A DNA stretch of 64,000 nt from Oryzias latipes (GCF_002234675.1 NC_019868.2:5426433-5490432), one strand, 5' to 3'. Shown: positions 11,641 through 24,590, numbered from the stretch's first letter. Notes: generated by a model not told the origin, from the sequence alone. A program made the numbers and translations.

Positions 11641-11697
11641 TTCATGGGTGGATCCAGACACAACTTGTTGAAGATTGAAGGAATCAATAAGATGTAA

Positions 11698-11902
11698 CCC
11701 TTGTGCTATCTTAGATGACCCCACCCTTACATTGACGTGTTATTCCTACCATGACAAAGGTGGATAAAGGTGGAAAGATTGCATGTAATCCATGGACAAC
11801 AGTGAAGATCACAAATCATTGAAGAAAAAAGGTTCAGCACACTGTTTAGTGGGTCCAGATGACCCAACTCCCAATGTTAAAGTGCATAGGATAGCACAAC
11901 AG
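11698..11902 (-). mobile_element. piggyBac-like MITE, copy 2 (reverse orientation)
   Basis: Same family as 4835-5039, inverted. It begins CCCTTGTGCTATCTTAG, ends GATAGCACAACAG, and is followed by TTAA (11903-11906). The left target reads GTAA (mutated). Confidence 0.85.
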
Positions 11903-11906
11903 TTAA

Positions 11907-13490
11907 AAATCCTTTTACTATTGGGTATTCAGGGAAACACAGAATTAAGGTCACCCATTATATTGGGACAGGACAATTAATTGCGATAGAGTTTACTGTG
12001 TTAAGGTGGCCGATATACCATGGCACATAGTACGTTGTGAGGATGCCCAACCAACTCAAATAAACTAAGCTTGTTTGCATTCATTTAAGTAATAAATGAA
12101 TGACTCTGCTGTAGTTGTGACTTTATGACTGACAGTGTAAAGCACACATGCAGCCAGAGTCAGATGGTGGTTTGAAAAAACATGCCGTGCTCTGATTTGA
12201 TCAAAAAGGTTTCTTTTTTATGTCATTTCTTTATTTTTGTTAGATAACTTAAACTCAAGAATCCTCATGTTTTTATCTGGAGTGCAGTGTTTTTATTCCA
12301 CTTACGCCAGATACATTTTAAACAGCCAGCCTACTTTGATTAAATGTTATACATTATAGGCTTTATCTGGAACGCAGCTCCAGATCACAGGCTGTCAGGA
12401 ACACATTGTTTGATGTAAACTTCTGCATGTATTTTATCCAAATTGGTGTCAGGAAATGAAACCTCAGATCTCATCGCTAAGAGGATTACGTGGGAGACGA
12501 AAAAGACTATGCAGGAATCTCCAGTGCGTCCACAAATCCCTCAGTTGTTTCTCTCCCAACGACTTCAAAACTATGCTGAACTTCCTCCCTTCTTCTTTAT
12601 AAGTGTTGGCATGAAAAATTCACATGGTTAAAATTAGTTTTCCTCTTGTGAATGTTGTGTTTCTTTAACACTTCAATACTTCCAGCAGAATATTACTACC
12701 AGTACCTGTTCTCCTTATAGGGAAATGGGTCGGTGGGGTGCTGGAAATGTATATGAAGCATCACACTGAACCATAAAGTTATATAATGATATTTCTGTAT
12801 TATAATTTAACCCTTTGTCACAACTACCCTTACGGGTGGACACAGGCTGTCTGCAGGTGAAAAATGGACAACACTGTGTGAGGGTAAGAAAGGGTGAAGT
12901 AGGTGAGACGTGTTGTACTGATGTTTTATTTTTTCATCCCCCCCAAACCCTGTGCACTGCACGGGGGGTCCGTGACTGCTGTTCATGGGATAAGTGTGCA
13001 CTTTTTGTGGGCAGGCTGACTGTTTTTGAAATGAGGAAGTTAGACAATCAGAGTGTAGTTTGTGAGGCCATCTTACAGGCATCCTGTGGATATCTTAAAG
13101 TAGCACCTGCTACCTTTGTGCGCAGCATTGCATGTAGTCAGTAAGTAGCCAGTATGCACACCTCATTGAGTCTAACAGAAAGGCACCGTATGACAGCATC
13201 ACCCATATGTCAAAAGTGCGTGGTTATTTTTACTTATAGCGTTTCCACCAATAAACTATTTCCGTGCTCAGCCCAATACTTGTCTCCAACGGTTTAGGGG
13301 TGGGAGATGTGAGAGCGAGTTGGGGATTGTGCATGTGTTCAGGATAAAGAAGGCTTTAATTTTAACTAATCTACTTGTTATTTATTTTGGTGTACAGCAC
13401 TTTGTGTTACGAAGTATGAACTTTTCATTCCCCTACCAAGCCTCCTTATGTGCTTTCCTCATTCCAGATTATGCTGAAAATAACATCCTC
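11907..13490. other. Intergenic, no supported gene
   Basis: AT-rich, without a convincing ORF. About 12800-13280 includes a 109-aa open frame (12815-13144) and words reminiscent of dispersed fish repeats; I cannot assign it. Confidence 0.4.
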
Positions 13491-13910
13491 TGAGTCTCCT
13501 TGATCACTTCAGCTGTAGCTGTCCTGTCCAGTCAGAGGAATGTCCTGATCTTCCAAAGCCTTTCAGAACTCTGTCAGCACTCTCCTCTTTTTTCCATCTT
13601 TCCCCACTTCGTCCTCTGCTCTGTCCTTGTACACTTCATCTTCCTCATCACCAGGATCATTCAACACACCATCATTAGCTATCTGGCTCAACTTTTCATC
13701 ACAACTTTGCAGTTGCTGATCTATTTGTGATTATGTCTTCATATTCAAATTCTGTTCTCCTCCCTCCACTCATTTGTGTCTCTATGGTAATCTCTTTTCT
13801 GGAAAAATTTCCTTACCACTGCCACTTCCATTTTTTTGGCAAAATTCACCACCATCTGTCCTTCTGCAATCCTGTCCTTAACACCTTTTCCCACCACGGA
13901 GCTTTGACCC
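13490..13910 (-). pseudogene. RTE-type LINE endonuclease fragment
   Basis: Read on the minus strand, 13790-13870 gives DRIAEGQMVVNFAKKMEVAV, a clear match to the RTE-type apurinic endonuclease region (DR.EEGQMVVDFAKRM). The frame continues with FFQKRDYHR and an EWREENR segment, after which stops appear. It is a short dead fragment with no surrounding RT domain. Confidence 0.7.
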
Positions 13911-16561
13911 AGCTATCATCAGGTCAAAACTAACATGTGGCCTATAGAGCCTCATGACTGCAGGCACATTTGTTGCTACAGGTTGCAGAAGATAATGCTC
14001 AGCAATAAGGATTTATTGTAGTAAATCCAGCTCAGATATTATTACAGCATCCTAGCGTATATCCTTTTTTTGAAGATCTTCATTGTATCCTTACTTTTAT
14101 GTTTGTGTGTGAGTGGGAATGAGATTTAAGATTGGAGGGTGGGATAGAAGACAGAGAGGGTTGAGGGTTGTTGTTCGTTCTTAAGTCTTTAGTGTCCCTA
14201 CATGATATCAATGTCTTAGTGATCTATGGTCAGTTACGCAAAAGGAACACTTGAGCTTCTCTGAGCCTGCCAGCCAACAGTCTTCTCTGTAGAGTCAACT
14301 ATCTACTGTTTAAGTATTTTAACCAGAGCAAATGAATTACTTTTTTACATTTCTGGAAAATGAAGAAAGCTGGGATTGTGTCTTGGCCCAGTTTTGGTTT
14401 GCACAGCCTAATAACAATATGATAAAACCTCAGGTTAACTTTTTTATGATCAAGAACGATTAAAATTCTTGAAAACTTGAATTTAGCTCTACAGAATGTA
14501 GTATTTAACATTTTTCAATCACTGCACTATTTCTAAGTCTTTCTCAATTCAGGGAAGCAAATTTATATGTCTCTTTAAATATGAAGAGTTTTTAGGGAAT
14601 TCAGTGCACCTCCTCTAATTTAAAAAAAAAAAGACATTGGTTACCATGAATCATGAATCATTTTCTTAAACATGAGAAGCATGGAAAAAAAAGCTGCATT
14701 TGGACTTTCTGTGCGGGATGATCATTTTAATGCACTCATTTACTTGGAAACAGGTTTCCTAGACTCTCAGGAAACTTTTGTTGTCCTGGTCATCCACCCA
14801 GTTTGGTAACTTTGATGTATCATCTCCCATCCAGCCATAAAACTTGTGAACATTTGTGCTTGATGGAAATCATGTGCCTCTGTGGGTTAAATGTCCCCTC
14901 CCTAAATCAATTCCTAGAATATCTATGAAAATCCTCCAAAGATGACGACAGAGATGAAAGGGTAAATAGCTCCACTGGGATAAAAAAGCCCCACTGAAGG
15001 AGCAGTTAAAAATGTTTTATGAAAGAGAAATGTGAGCTGAGAAGGCGTGGGACCATCCAGAAGTGCGTCTGTTGTTCTGCTCTGTTAGAGGAAGAAAAGC
15101 CAGCTTTGTTTAGCTTAAGTTTTTTTCCCTTTGGGCCGGAAGTCACATCAAACGTTCGGAGTGACTCAGATTTAATAAAGATGCATACAGTTGACGTGAA
15201 GGAGAAGAGAGAGCTGAATGAACAATGGAGGCTGAGTCTTTTGTGCTTACTTATGATTCCTCTGTGCTTCTTTGTGCTCTCTGCAGTTTCATGAGTCATG
15301 AGCAAACATGACAACAAATGTCAGCGGTAGCCCAAAATGCATCTTTGTTTGTGTCACTCTTGTGTAACTAATGTGCGAGCCTTCGTCCCGCTCTTGGCTT
15401 TGCCGTCACGTGTTTCAATGGTCCTTGACTCATTGCTATGGAGAGAACAAACAGTGAATTTAAAAAGCTGGAAGCATCTATCATATAACTGTAAGCATCC
15501 TTGTATGGAAAACTCTCCACATTGAGTGTAATGAAAGAACATTTTTCACCCAAATTTTACTCATTCAAATGGCATGTTAGAAGGAATTGGTGCCCATACA
15601 TTTATATTTGGATGGAAAGGATTGTGAGTGGAACAACTTTCTAAGTTTTGTTCGGTGTAGTACAGATAAATCCCCAATGGCCATGTTGATTGCCACTACT
15701 ATTTAGAACTGTTGAATTTGTTATCTTTTTTTTTCTGCCACACAATACTTTATGTTATTAGAAAAAATGTGTTTGCAGACGTTACATCCCAAAAAATTAT
15801 TATTCGTCTGATCATCGACTTCGATCTAAAATATCACTTGATGTTGAGAAAAAAAAACATAGCTGTAAGAAATAACAGTAAATCCTGTAAACACCTGTTT
15901 TTATCAAATACTTGCATGTTTGCTTTTCTAGTGCAGTAATATTGTTGCCATGAATAACCCAGAACCTCTTTGGAGCTTTCCTTTAAGCATGTTTGCTTTA
16001 CAAAGTGCTCCCTGCACCACTTCCTTTGATCCAGCTAATGGATTCCTGAAAAAACACATGATTTCAGGCAATATTAAGCAGTGCTTCACAGAGAAAGTGC
16101 TTTAAACACATTTCTAAGTGTGTGTTTGTCTATTTGTGCAGCTCTGAGCCATTGCACTTCTGTTTGGCCTCTATCTCCTGATGTGTAGGAGTGTACTTGA
16201 AAGACTGTTTCCCTGCTTGCACATTTTTTACCAACATATTGTGAAAATATTATGTGTGTTATTTCATAGATGTGTGTTATATATATTTTCATCTTTATTA
16301 ATATGAAAAAACATCCTAAACTTAGATTTATCAAAAGATTTGTGATGTCAATTCTTTTGAGAGAAATTTTAGAAAACAATCAACAGACTGACATACTGTA
16401 TAGAGTAGCCTATTGCAGCCCGAAAAGGGACACAATCCAGTGTCATTGTGTACTGGTCATGTTAGGAGGGTTAATAAATGGATCATGTGGATACCAAATG
16501 TGACTTTCATACTGGATCTGCCATTAACTAGGTTAACAACTGCTGTTATTGATGTGGATTC
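13911..16561. other. Intergenic, no supported gene
   Basis: AT-rich sequence with only short unrelated open frames, including overlapping opposite-strand frames at 15006-15317. I recognise no domain, RNA gene or repeat. Confidence 0.5.
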
Positions 16562-16835
16562 TGTCAGAAGCCGGAGCTCTGTCTCCCCTTCTGGTCACCG
16601 GCGGGAACTGTCTCCTGAGTTTTAACCACACTACAGCTCCCAGCATCCCCAGTGCACACTTCCTGGATGCTGCACACCTGACTCTCATTCACTCAATCAA
16701 CCACAGCCTTTATAAGCACTGCACTGAGCTTAACCCAGTGTGAAGTATTGTTTGTGCCACTCTGCCTTCCTTACTGAGTGTTATGTTTGGACCTGATCTG
16801 TCTCCTAACTAACTCTGTTTGCCTGCCCCTGTTTC
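16562..16835 (+). mobile_element. Gypsy-type LTR fragment
   Basis: Begins TGTCAGAAG and includes 'ccggagctctgtctcc', 'ggtcaccggcgggaactg', 'ctcccagcatcccc' and a TATA-like 'cctttataagcac'. These words recur, in reverse, at 41275-41438. The TG start and the TATA-like core suit an LTR. The 3' end is lost near the AT-rich junction at about 16840. Confidence 0.6.
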
Positions 16836-16904
16836 ACAAAATATATTTTTTTAAACAGTTTTTATTTAATTTTGATTGCCTCTAACTCTACTGGGTCATA
16901 GGTC

Positions 16905-16985
16905 CCCAAATGGTCTCCCAGCCAAAACTTGAACTGAGGCCTTCTTGCTGTAAGGCAAGAGCGCTAACCACTGCGCCATTGTACA
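16905..16985 (-). mobile_element. SINE head fragment (tRNA-like)
   Basis: On the minus strand it reads an A-box-like 'tggcgcagtggttagcgc' and, downstream, a degenerate B-box. Only the tRNA-like head is present. Confidence 0.6.
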
Positions 16986-17296
16986 TACAACACAACTTAT
17001 AATAACCCATAAAACTACGATTTTTAGGTCAAAAATGGTCAACTGACTTAAAGTTTAAGCTTCAGAGACAACTGACACAACGCAGCACTTTGCCACACAA
17101 TGTCCCTCAGCATTTCCATATGCTCAGGACACGGAGAGTGAGAGCACGGAGTGCCTGGTACAGAGAGAGCAAAAAGGTTAAAAAAAAACCTGGCAGAAAA
17201 ATAAATGTATGCAGGAGAAATAACAACACTTATGTCAAGAAGATGAAATAAAAAAACTCAAGGTCAAAGTCAAACAGCTTTCTTTGTCCTATACAG

Positions 17297-19345
17297 CAGG
17301 GGTGGCAAACACGCATGTGGGTCTTTGTGTCTCATTACATTGTGGCGACCTGGGGGTAAGCCCCGCCTTCACCATCTAAGACTCATGGGAAGTGGGGAAT
17401 CTTGGGTGTAAAGTTCTTCAACATGAGTGAGGGGGCTGTGAGCAGAAGTAAAGTCCACGTTGTTTGGCTGTTTGAGGTGTGCACAAATACATGGGCGTTG
17501 ATGCCGGGGAGGAGAACATGCTGTGTGCTCCTCTGTTTACTTATCCCTCTCTGAGACTGTTCACAGTCCTGCTGTGGATGGGGCATGGACAGTTCTCCAA
17601 TGCAGACGATAAAATGCAGCCAATTAATGAGCAGCTCGGCTCTCGTCTCCCCAGCTGGGTCGTTACTATGTTTTCTATATTGTGCCTCATTTCATAGTTT
17701 TTTTCCTCTTAAACCACACTCAAATCCATCAGAGGTTATTGAAAATACATAATAATAATAAAAGTAATTTGGCGGTGTGTGTTTTGATGCTGCTCCCGAC
17801 ACATACGTGACCACCAATCATTTGCGTGGGTTACGCATAATGCCGGAAAAAATAGCTAAACATTTGATGTGCGTGCAGTGTGTTACGCTCATGGTCAAAA
17901 TGGCTTAATTCAGAGTATACAGATAAAGAAGAATGGGAAGATTCCTAGTTTTTTCTGAACGGAATGGCAAGTGACTTCCTGATCTGACACAAATTGGGTC
18001 CTTTATTAACAATTTGATATATATAATAACAAAAATAACAATTTTTCAAAGTGCACATTCAAAACGGCAATCTGTCCCACTTTCCTTCTTTGAGGAGCTC
18101 ACAGTAGAAGGCTGCAATCCAAATGAATAAAGCGCAGAACGTGACACTGCTTGCTCAAGTGGACGGAAACTTTACTTGGCGGTTTGAGGACCTGCAGCAG
18201 AAACGACCGCAGATCACTTTTCTCATCGACCCTTTAATGCAGAGACTGACAGCCTGAGATCCCCGCTTGTCACTGATGAGGCAGTGTGCGAACCAGAGAT
18301 GATTGAGCTAAAAATCTCTTTTGAAAGAAGGCCCTGTTACGTTTTGGAGAACAGAGAAATACCCTTGAGAGCTGCTCTCAAGCTGCTGTCGATGTTCTCC
18401 TCACTATTTGTCTGCCAGTCCCTGTTTATTACCTTAAAACACTGAAATCAAGGCATCGGTCCGTTCTGACCGACACTCACGTAAAGGGACTGATCAGAGA
18501 GGCTCAAACTGAAAATAAACCTGATCTGCAGAGGATTACTAGAAACAAGAGATGCCACAAATCCCACTGAGATCATCATCCCATTTTTCCAGCAAGGTAA
18601 GAAATTCTGAGATGTAGTTTGCAAAACACACCTGACTGAGCATGCTTGTGTGAATATTTTAATATTCCATCAAATATCAGTTTTTCATGCAAAAAGTCAA
18701 TCATTAGTTTTTAAATAAAAACATTTGAAAAAAGTTATAAAAGTAATTTTTTTTACTGAAGGTCAAAATTTAATGTATGCTACACATGTCTGAAATGAAA
18801 TGTATTTATTGTGAATATGAATTACTTAGACACCAGATGTTTGTGTATTTGTTGGTGTAAGGGTCAGTGAAAGAGGAATATTGATGAGTTGTAAAGAATT
18901 ACCAGTTAAATACTGTTGGATGAATGGTGAAATATACAGGTTTTATCATCGTAAATCTGACTTCAGAGGAGTCAGAGGCTCACCAGCCATCAACCTCACT
19001 GCACGTCACTGAGTAGTTGTGTGTGTCAGAGAGAGGCAGAGAATTAAATAGTGACAGAGTGCCTGTGTGTGTGGAGGAGGTATTTGACCTCCAGGGTAGT
19101 TGCTGTGTAAACTCTGGCTAAGCTGCATTTGATGTGTGTATTGAGGGTGGACACTTTCCTTGAAACAAACACAAGTACAATACTTGCTGTTGTGTTGTGG
19201 GGAGAGGAGTGTGTTATGGAAAATAATATGGCTTTAATTGCATGTTTGTGTTTGTGCATCTTGGCAGGTCAGTGGGTGGTGTGGCTCTTTGACTCTCACT
19301 GTTAAAAATTTCGGCTCTTGGTGTCAAACTTGTTCGCCACCCCTG
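17297..19345. mobile_element. hAT DNA transposon, degenerate
   Basis: Bounded by TIRs CAGGGGTGGCAAAC (17297) and a matching CGCCACCCCTG ending at 19345. The flanking 8-bp sequences ctatacag (17289-17296) and ttctacag (19346-19353) match at 6 of 8, as expected for an old hAT target duplication. The interior carries a decayed transposase segment (18121-18420). The length of 2,049 bp suits an internally decayed hAT. Confidence 0.8.
18121..18420 (+). pseudogene. hAT transposase remnant
   Basis: Conceptual translation across frame breaks gives words such as LLAQVDGNFTWRFEDLQ, TFLIDPF, ETDSLRSP and MIELKISFE. These resemble the region of Charlie-like hAT transposases before the C-terminal dimerisation domain. 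Stops and shifts make it non-functional. Confidence 0.55.
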
Positions 19346-19353
19346 TTCTACAG

Positions 19354-21180
19354 GGTATCCAGTTTGTCTTTCTGAGAGGTGCTATAAATCAGCAGCCTGA
19401 GGACATCTGCAGGATTTTCTTTAATCAGAAAATTCAAGTCACTCATCAACAGCTTAGCTCTACTCTACTCCCTCCCATCCCTGACTCTTTTCCCCTCAAT
19501 CATATGTTTTCCTTCTTTCAACTGCCTGACCACGATGAAATTTCCTCTCTCAGCCTTAAATCCAACCCTACCACCTGTTCTCTTGATCCACTCCTAACAT
19601 TGTTAGTTATAGCCTGCCTCCCCTCTCTCCTTCCACTCATTACCGCCATTATTCATTCCTCCCTATCATCTGGTACTGTCCCATCACTCTTTAAAATGGC
19701 AGCTGTTAAACCCATCCTAAAAAAAACCTAGTTCAGATCCCAATTTTTTCAGTAATCTCCGTCCAATTTCCAACCTTCCCTTCATATCCAAAATTCTTGA
19801 GGAAATAGTCGCCTCCCAAATGTATGATCACCTAAATCAATATAATCTCCTGAACCTTTTCATTCCGCCCCTCACACAGGACTGAAACTGCTCTGCTCAA
19901 GATCACTAATGACCACCTCATTGCAGCTGAGTCTGGCCTCCTCACCATCCTCATCCTCCTTGACCTGAGTGCAGCCTTTGATACCATTTCTCACTCCATC
20001 CTAAGGTTCTCCTCCCTCAGTATCACCTCCACCCCCCTCCGTGGGTTTCAATCCTACCTCTCTGACCGAACCCAATTCAATCATCTTAAATCATTCAAAT
20101 CTCAGCCTTCCTCTGTCTCTTCTGGTGTCCCCCAAGGTTCTGTCCTTGGTCCTCTTCTCTTCATTACTTATCTTCTACCCCTTGGCAATTTCTTCCGCAA
20201 ATTTAATGTTAACTTTCATTGTTTTGCGGATGACACCCAGTTCCATGTATCAAGCAAACCTGGCTCCTCTCTTCCACCCTCCTCCCTCCACTACTGTCTA
20301 TCTGAAATCAAAAACTGGTTCACCTTAAACGTTCTTAAACTAAATAGTGATAAAACTGAGCTACTTCTTGTCGGTTCCAAATCCACCCTCTCCAAAGCTA
20401 CAAGTCTTACTAATTCCATCGAATTCGTCTTCTGTCTCCCCCTCCCATCAGGTGAAGAGTCTGGGTGTCATCCTAGATAGCTCCTTATCTTTTCAGTCCC
20501 ACATCAATAACATTACTCGGTCAGCACATTTCCATTTACGTAACATTAATTGTCTACACCCCTCCCTCACTGTCCCCTCTGCTTCTGTCCTGGTCCACAG
20601 TCAATTCCCTCCTCTTTCGTCTCCCCCAAAAAACCCTCAATAAGCTTCAACTGGTCCAGAACTCAGCTGCCCGCATCATCTCCAGAACCCCCTTCCTTCA
20701 GTCATATCACCCCGGTTCTCCACCAGCTGCACTGGCTTCCCATAACCTCCTGAATCAAATTCAAACTCCTCCTGTTCACCTTTAAGGCCCTCCATAACCT
20801 GGCCCCTCCTTGTCTCTCCGACCTCATCTATATTAAAACCCCCTCTCGTTCTCTTCGGTCCTCCTCCTCTGATCAGATCTCTGTTCCTCCAGCCCGCCTT
20901 GTCACAATGGAAAGCAAAGCCTTCAGCTGCTCTGCTCCCAAACTCTGGAATTCCCTCCCTCCTGATCTCCATAACATAGACTCTCTTCCAACTTTCAGAT
21001 CAAAACTCAAAACTCAAAACTTTATTTATTTCTGCCTTCCCATCCTGATTCACTTTTGATCTTTGTCTTTTATATTTATTGTGCTTTTAATGTCTATTTT
21101 TAACCTTTGCTTGTACAGTGTCTTTGGGTTTCATGACAGGCGCTTTAAAAAATGGATTATTATTATTATTTTATGATTTT
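19354..21180 (+). mobile_element. L2-type LINE, 5' truncated and frameshifted
   Basis: The RT domain is readable in pieces: an N-terminal RT frame at 19318-19731 (NPTTCSLDP... SGTVPSLFKMAAVKPILKK), LLDLSAAFDT near 19960, SGVPQGSVLGPLLF near 20125 and the catalytic FADDTQF at about 20222-20242. Later come NSAARIISRTP (about 20660) and a C-terminal region to about 21000. The tail has 'ggcgctttaaaaaatgg' then (ATT)n, the usual L2 3' end. Several frameshifts and stops mean the copy is dead. It abuts the right target duplication of the upstream hAT, so the hAT may have landed beside or in it. Confidence 0.85.
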
Positions 21181-22200
21181 TATGATTTTTCAGTAAGCGC
21201 CTGTTTGCTTATTTTTAATCCGTGCGGCCAGTGCTTTATTATTGGCAGAACAGACCCAGAAGAAGGGTTAGGATTAGTTTAATACGTGCTAACAACATTT
21301 AGCTGTGGATGAACTTAAACTGGAATAACATTAGCCTTTATTTTGTGAGGACCCGACTGGAAACACAAATTTACATGATTGTTTGCACGGTTTCTCAGGA
21401 TGTTCATTCAAGAGCCGCCTATGCTAGCGCACACAAAAGCCACTTCTCTGCTTGGAGATACAAATATCCCAGGAGACACAGTTCTTGCTCACGCAGAGCA
21501 GCCGGACAGACTGCGGTCCGAAGCCTCCTCCGGACCGTACACTGTAGCAAAGCATCCTTCCCTGCCTGCAAACACGAAGCTACTAGTCCGGCTACTTTGC
21601 TCAGAGACACGGTTCTCTAGTGTGGAGCAGCAGGTTCATTCTAACAGCCTCAGATCTTTTTACAAAGTGGTTTGTGGCAAAGTCTCTCTATAAATATTAC
21701 AAAGAATGTCAGACACAACTTATGAGGGAAAAGAACTTTAGGTTACAAAAGGAAACATGAAATGAAAATATGTAGAACCCTAGCAGATCCCAATGCTACG
21801 TAGTTTGTCCAAGTGGGGTTACCGTAGTGACGTCATCATTAGTGTCAGGCCTTAACACTTATTCCAGGCCAAATACTTTTGGTACCTACACCGGTCCAGT
21901 AACATAAAAGCAAAATAACCTACGGTCAATTTGTCGTTTGTAGCTTTGTTTTTAATTTGCATCAACAACATAGAAGTCTAATTATTTATTATTACACATT
22001 CATTCACAGAGGCCAATAGGATCCATTTCACTAAACCAAAAATGTGTTTATTCAATTTTACAGAGACTGAATATTTTACATCTGACACTGAAGCAATCCC
22101 AATAATAAACTCAAGAGGGGCTATGTAAAAAAATGAAACACTCTGCCTGAAGAGTAAATGTGCAAATCAATGAAAAAAATTAAACTAAATTAAACTTGCA
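21181..22200. other. Unassigned sequence between L2 and hAT remnant
   Basis: Contains a GC-richer block at 21400-21650 with overlapping open frames. No family recognised; possibly part of the hAT at 22.2-23.5 kb. Confidence 0.4.
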
Positions 22201-23538
22201 AACATTTGTGAACATTACAAGAATTTGGAGTTAACCTCCTTTCTCTCCTGAAACTTCACCCGGCCATCAAGATCAGGATTCAAATCCTGTGCAGCAACAC
22301 ATTTACTTTCATTCAACTGTGCAAAACACAATGAAATGGCCAAGAATATTTTCCTGGTTGGCTGCCTGAATTTTCTGGCAACACCTGCCTTCTTCCTGAC
22401 CTTCACTCCAACATCATCAAGCGCTGTGACTAGAGAGCTGACGATGTCATCAGCAGCTCCTGTGCGCATCAACTTAAGAAACTCCGCTGTGACAGTCTTT
22501 GTGTCGGTGCTTTCATCAATAGCGACTGAAAATGCCATAAGTGCGCCCAAGTCTCCTCAGAGATGTTGGATCTGATCGCAATCCTTGACAGACTCATGTT
22601 GGCAAAGGTCAACTGCTTTTAGGGGCACAAAACTTCTGCACCCATCAGCATTTTTTCACAAGTTCACCATCCTAAAATGGATTGGATGTTTGCACTAACT
22701 TGTGCAAAAAGGTAGCTGTCACTGCTCCATCACTGACATCAGGGCTGCAGTAGATGCAGACGGTTGTTTTACAGTCCAGCTAATAGTTAGTAAATCTTCT
22801 GTTTTAACACTTGTGCTCTTCTGTGACCCTACCCTTGTAATGGTTACCACCTAAATAACTGTTTCTATCCATGACAGCAAGCTTGAAAACGTGAATGTAT
22901 TTAACAGGTTGTTATTCAAGTGGACATTTGTGGTCATGTTTTGTCTGTCGTCACCCCATTGGATGAACGGGACCAGCTGACAAATGACAGCCCACCTGGC
23001 TGTCATTTGCGGCTGGCTCTTTGACAGGTGGAAGTGCGTTCCAACGAGTGAGGCGGGGCGGCCTCCCACCTAAAGCGTGAGACTGTCGAACATTTTTCTT
23101 TTCTTTTCTTATCAGACTGCGGGGTTTCGGGATTACACTTTGGTTTTGTGAATATTATTGACTTTGGGAAATCGGGCTTTTGTACATTGAATGCAGAATG
23201 TGATGGTTGATTGATAAAAAGTTCATGCACTCGCAGAATACACGGCTGCACAAACAAGCGGCTATTTGTGATTTTTGTTGTTAATATTATTGTGCAGATT
23301 GACAGGATATTCGATGCCCCTGCCGTAGAACGGCGTTGTGACATTCCCCTCTCAGAGTGGAGGATAGTTTGTTACACCCTTACATTGACGTATTATCCAT
23401 AGCATTGCCACAGAAATGGACCGGAAAATGTGCTTTTTTTAAAAAACATCCTTATAATTTTTACTCTTCACGAATGGGCCGGATTAAACCATCTGGCGGG
23501 CCGGGTACGGCCCATGGGCCGTATGTTTGACACCCCTG
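22200..23538 (-). mobile_element. hAT transposon remnant with one recognisable terminus
   Basis: On the minus strand the element starts CAGGGGTGTCAAACATACGG (terminus at 23538) and contains a 'ggcccatgggcc'-type subterminal segment, typical of fish hAT ends, followed by the transposase fragment. The opposite terminus was not found, so the left limit is approximate. About 22800-22860 and 23373-23400 carry short pieces resembling the piggyBac-like MITE. Confidence 0.6.
22215..22550 (-). pseudogene. hAT transposase fragment
   Basis: The minus-strand frame holds FSVAIDESTDTK, the signature around the first catalytic Asp in hAT transposases (DEST.). It then loses similarity, with a Lys/Arg-rich segment. 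It belongs to the element whose terminus is at 23538. Confidence 0.7.
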
Positions 23539-24339
23539 AGTTAGACCATGAAATTGAAAAATCATGTCACTAATTTCTTCACCAGTTTTACCTTTGGGTC
23601 GAATCCATTTCCCATAGAGGTCTTTCAGCCTGGTGTACAGCTCCTTTGGTGTTTCATCTGGCTTCACCTGGAGGGAGCGAAATCTCTGACGATAGGTTTC
23701 ACAGTTTATGTCATATTTCTGGAGAATAGCACACTTAACTTCGTCATAATTCATTAAATCATCAACATCCATATGAACATATGCGCTTCTGGCCTTGCCG
23801 GTCAGTAATGGGATGAGATGGAATGCCCACTCTGACTTTGACCATCTGCAAGCTGCTGCTATTCTCTCAAAAGTTATCAGGAAGTGCTCAATGTCATCAT
23901 CTTCATTTAAAGGATGTAACTTTGGTTGTTGCTTAAAATTTGAATAAAGATCAAACACATCACCTGAGCCAAGGTCCCTTTGCGGAGATGAAGCCTCTGA
24001 GTGAGAGCCACCAGAAGCATTATTTGTTTGACATACTGGTGGTGTAGTGGGTTCTTGGTCTGCAGTGTGTGATTGGACCTCACGTTGAAGAAGGCTGAAC
24101 TGGTGTTGCAGAGCCTTAAACCTCTGATCTTGTCTGGCAACTTCTTTATCCCACATGGCTTGTTGTGCCCTTTGCTGTCCAACGTGGGTTTGCAGAATGC
24201 TTGCAAGGTCAGATAAGCTGGGCTCCTTACCTTCTTCACCCGCAGTGCCACCTACAGCTCCACTCTCCTCAGCGTCAGAGTCCTTTTGTGCATCTTTGTC
24301 TGATGACAGGTTTGAAGCTTTGGCTCTGGCTCCTCGCAT
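23461..24339 (-). pseudogene. Gypsy (Metaviridae) Gag with SCAN-like domain, 3' end replaced by hAT end
   Basis: A 292-codon minus-strand frame starts at 24339. Residues 1-45 are low-complexity and acidic. Residues about 44-95 form a Gln-rich heptad-like segment (probable coiled coil). Residues about 140-262 match the Gmr1-like Gypsy Gag/SCAN family (PKLHPLNEDDDIEHFLITFE, LLTGKARSAYV, YDINCETYRQRFR). Gag forms the retrotransposon particle core. The last ~28 residues come from the hAT terminus, so Gag is cut and protease, RT and integrase are absent. The start sits about 27 bp after a primer-binding-site-like sequence, which supports the start choice. Confidence 0.8.
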
Positions 24340-24365
24340 GATTTAAACTAATGTCCAATTGACTA

Positions 24366-24382
24366 TCCCACTTCTGACACCA
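24366..24382 (-). other. Retrotransposon primer binding site
   Basis: On the minus strand reads TGGTGTCAGAAGTGGGA, beginning TGG as expected for pairing with a tRNA 3' CCA end. It lies between an LTR-like end and the gag start. The primer tRNA is not assigned. Confidence 0.65.
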
Positions 24383-24590
24383 ATTGTGAAGGTTCACAAT
24401 TAGTCAACAAAAACGTTTCTGACGCGCGCTCACACACTCGCATGCACTGAGCGCTCTGCCCCCCTCCATCCTGGACACGTGCAGGCGCAAACGCGGCTTC
24501 AGCAAACACACACACTCATTCCACAAGACTAGTGTGTGTTTAAAAAAGGCAGCGGGAGCAAAACTGAATTGGTTGTGATTCATTTTATTT
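24383..24590 (-). mobile_element. Gypsy LTR remnant (upstream of gag)
   Basis: Just upstream of the PBS (minus orientation) there is an LTR-end-like 'gtgaaccttcacaatt' and a GC-richer block. The outer LTR end is not visible; a pogo-type remnant follows. Confidence 0.45.

Noticed and set aside
12815..13144. 109-aa ORF as a small gene
   Set aside because: No recognisable domain or start context, and the region looks like a dispersed repeat.
15006..15317. Pair of overlapping opposite-strand ORFs of about 100 aa
   Set aside because: No homology recognised, no splice or promoter context; length is within chance.
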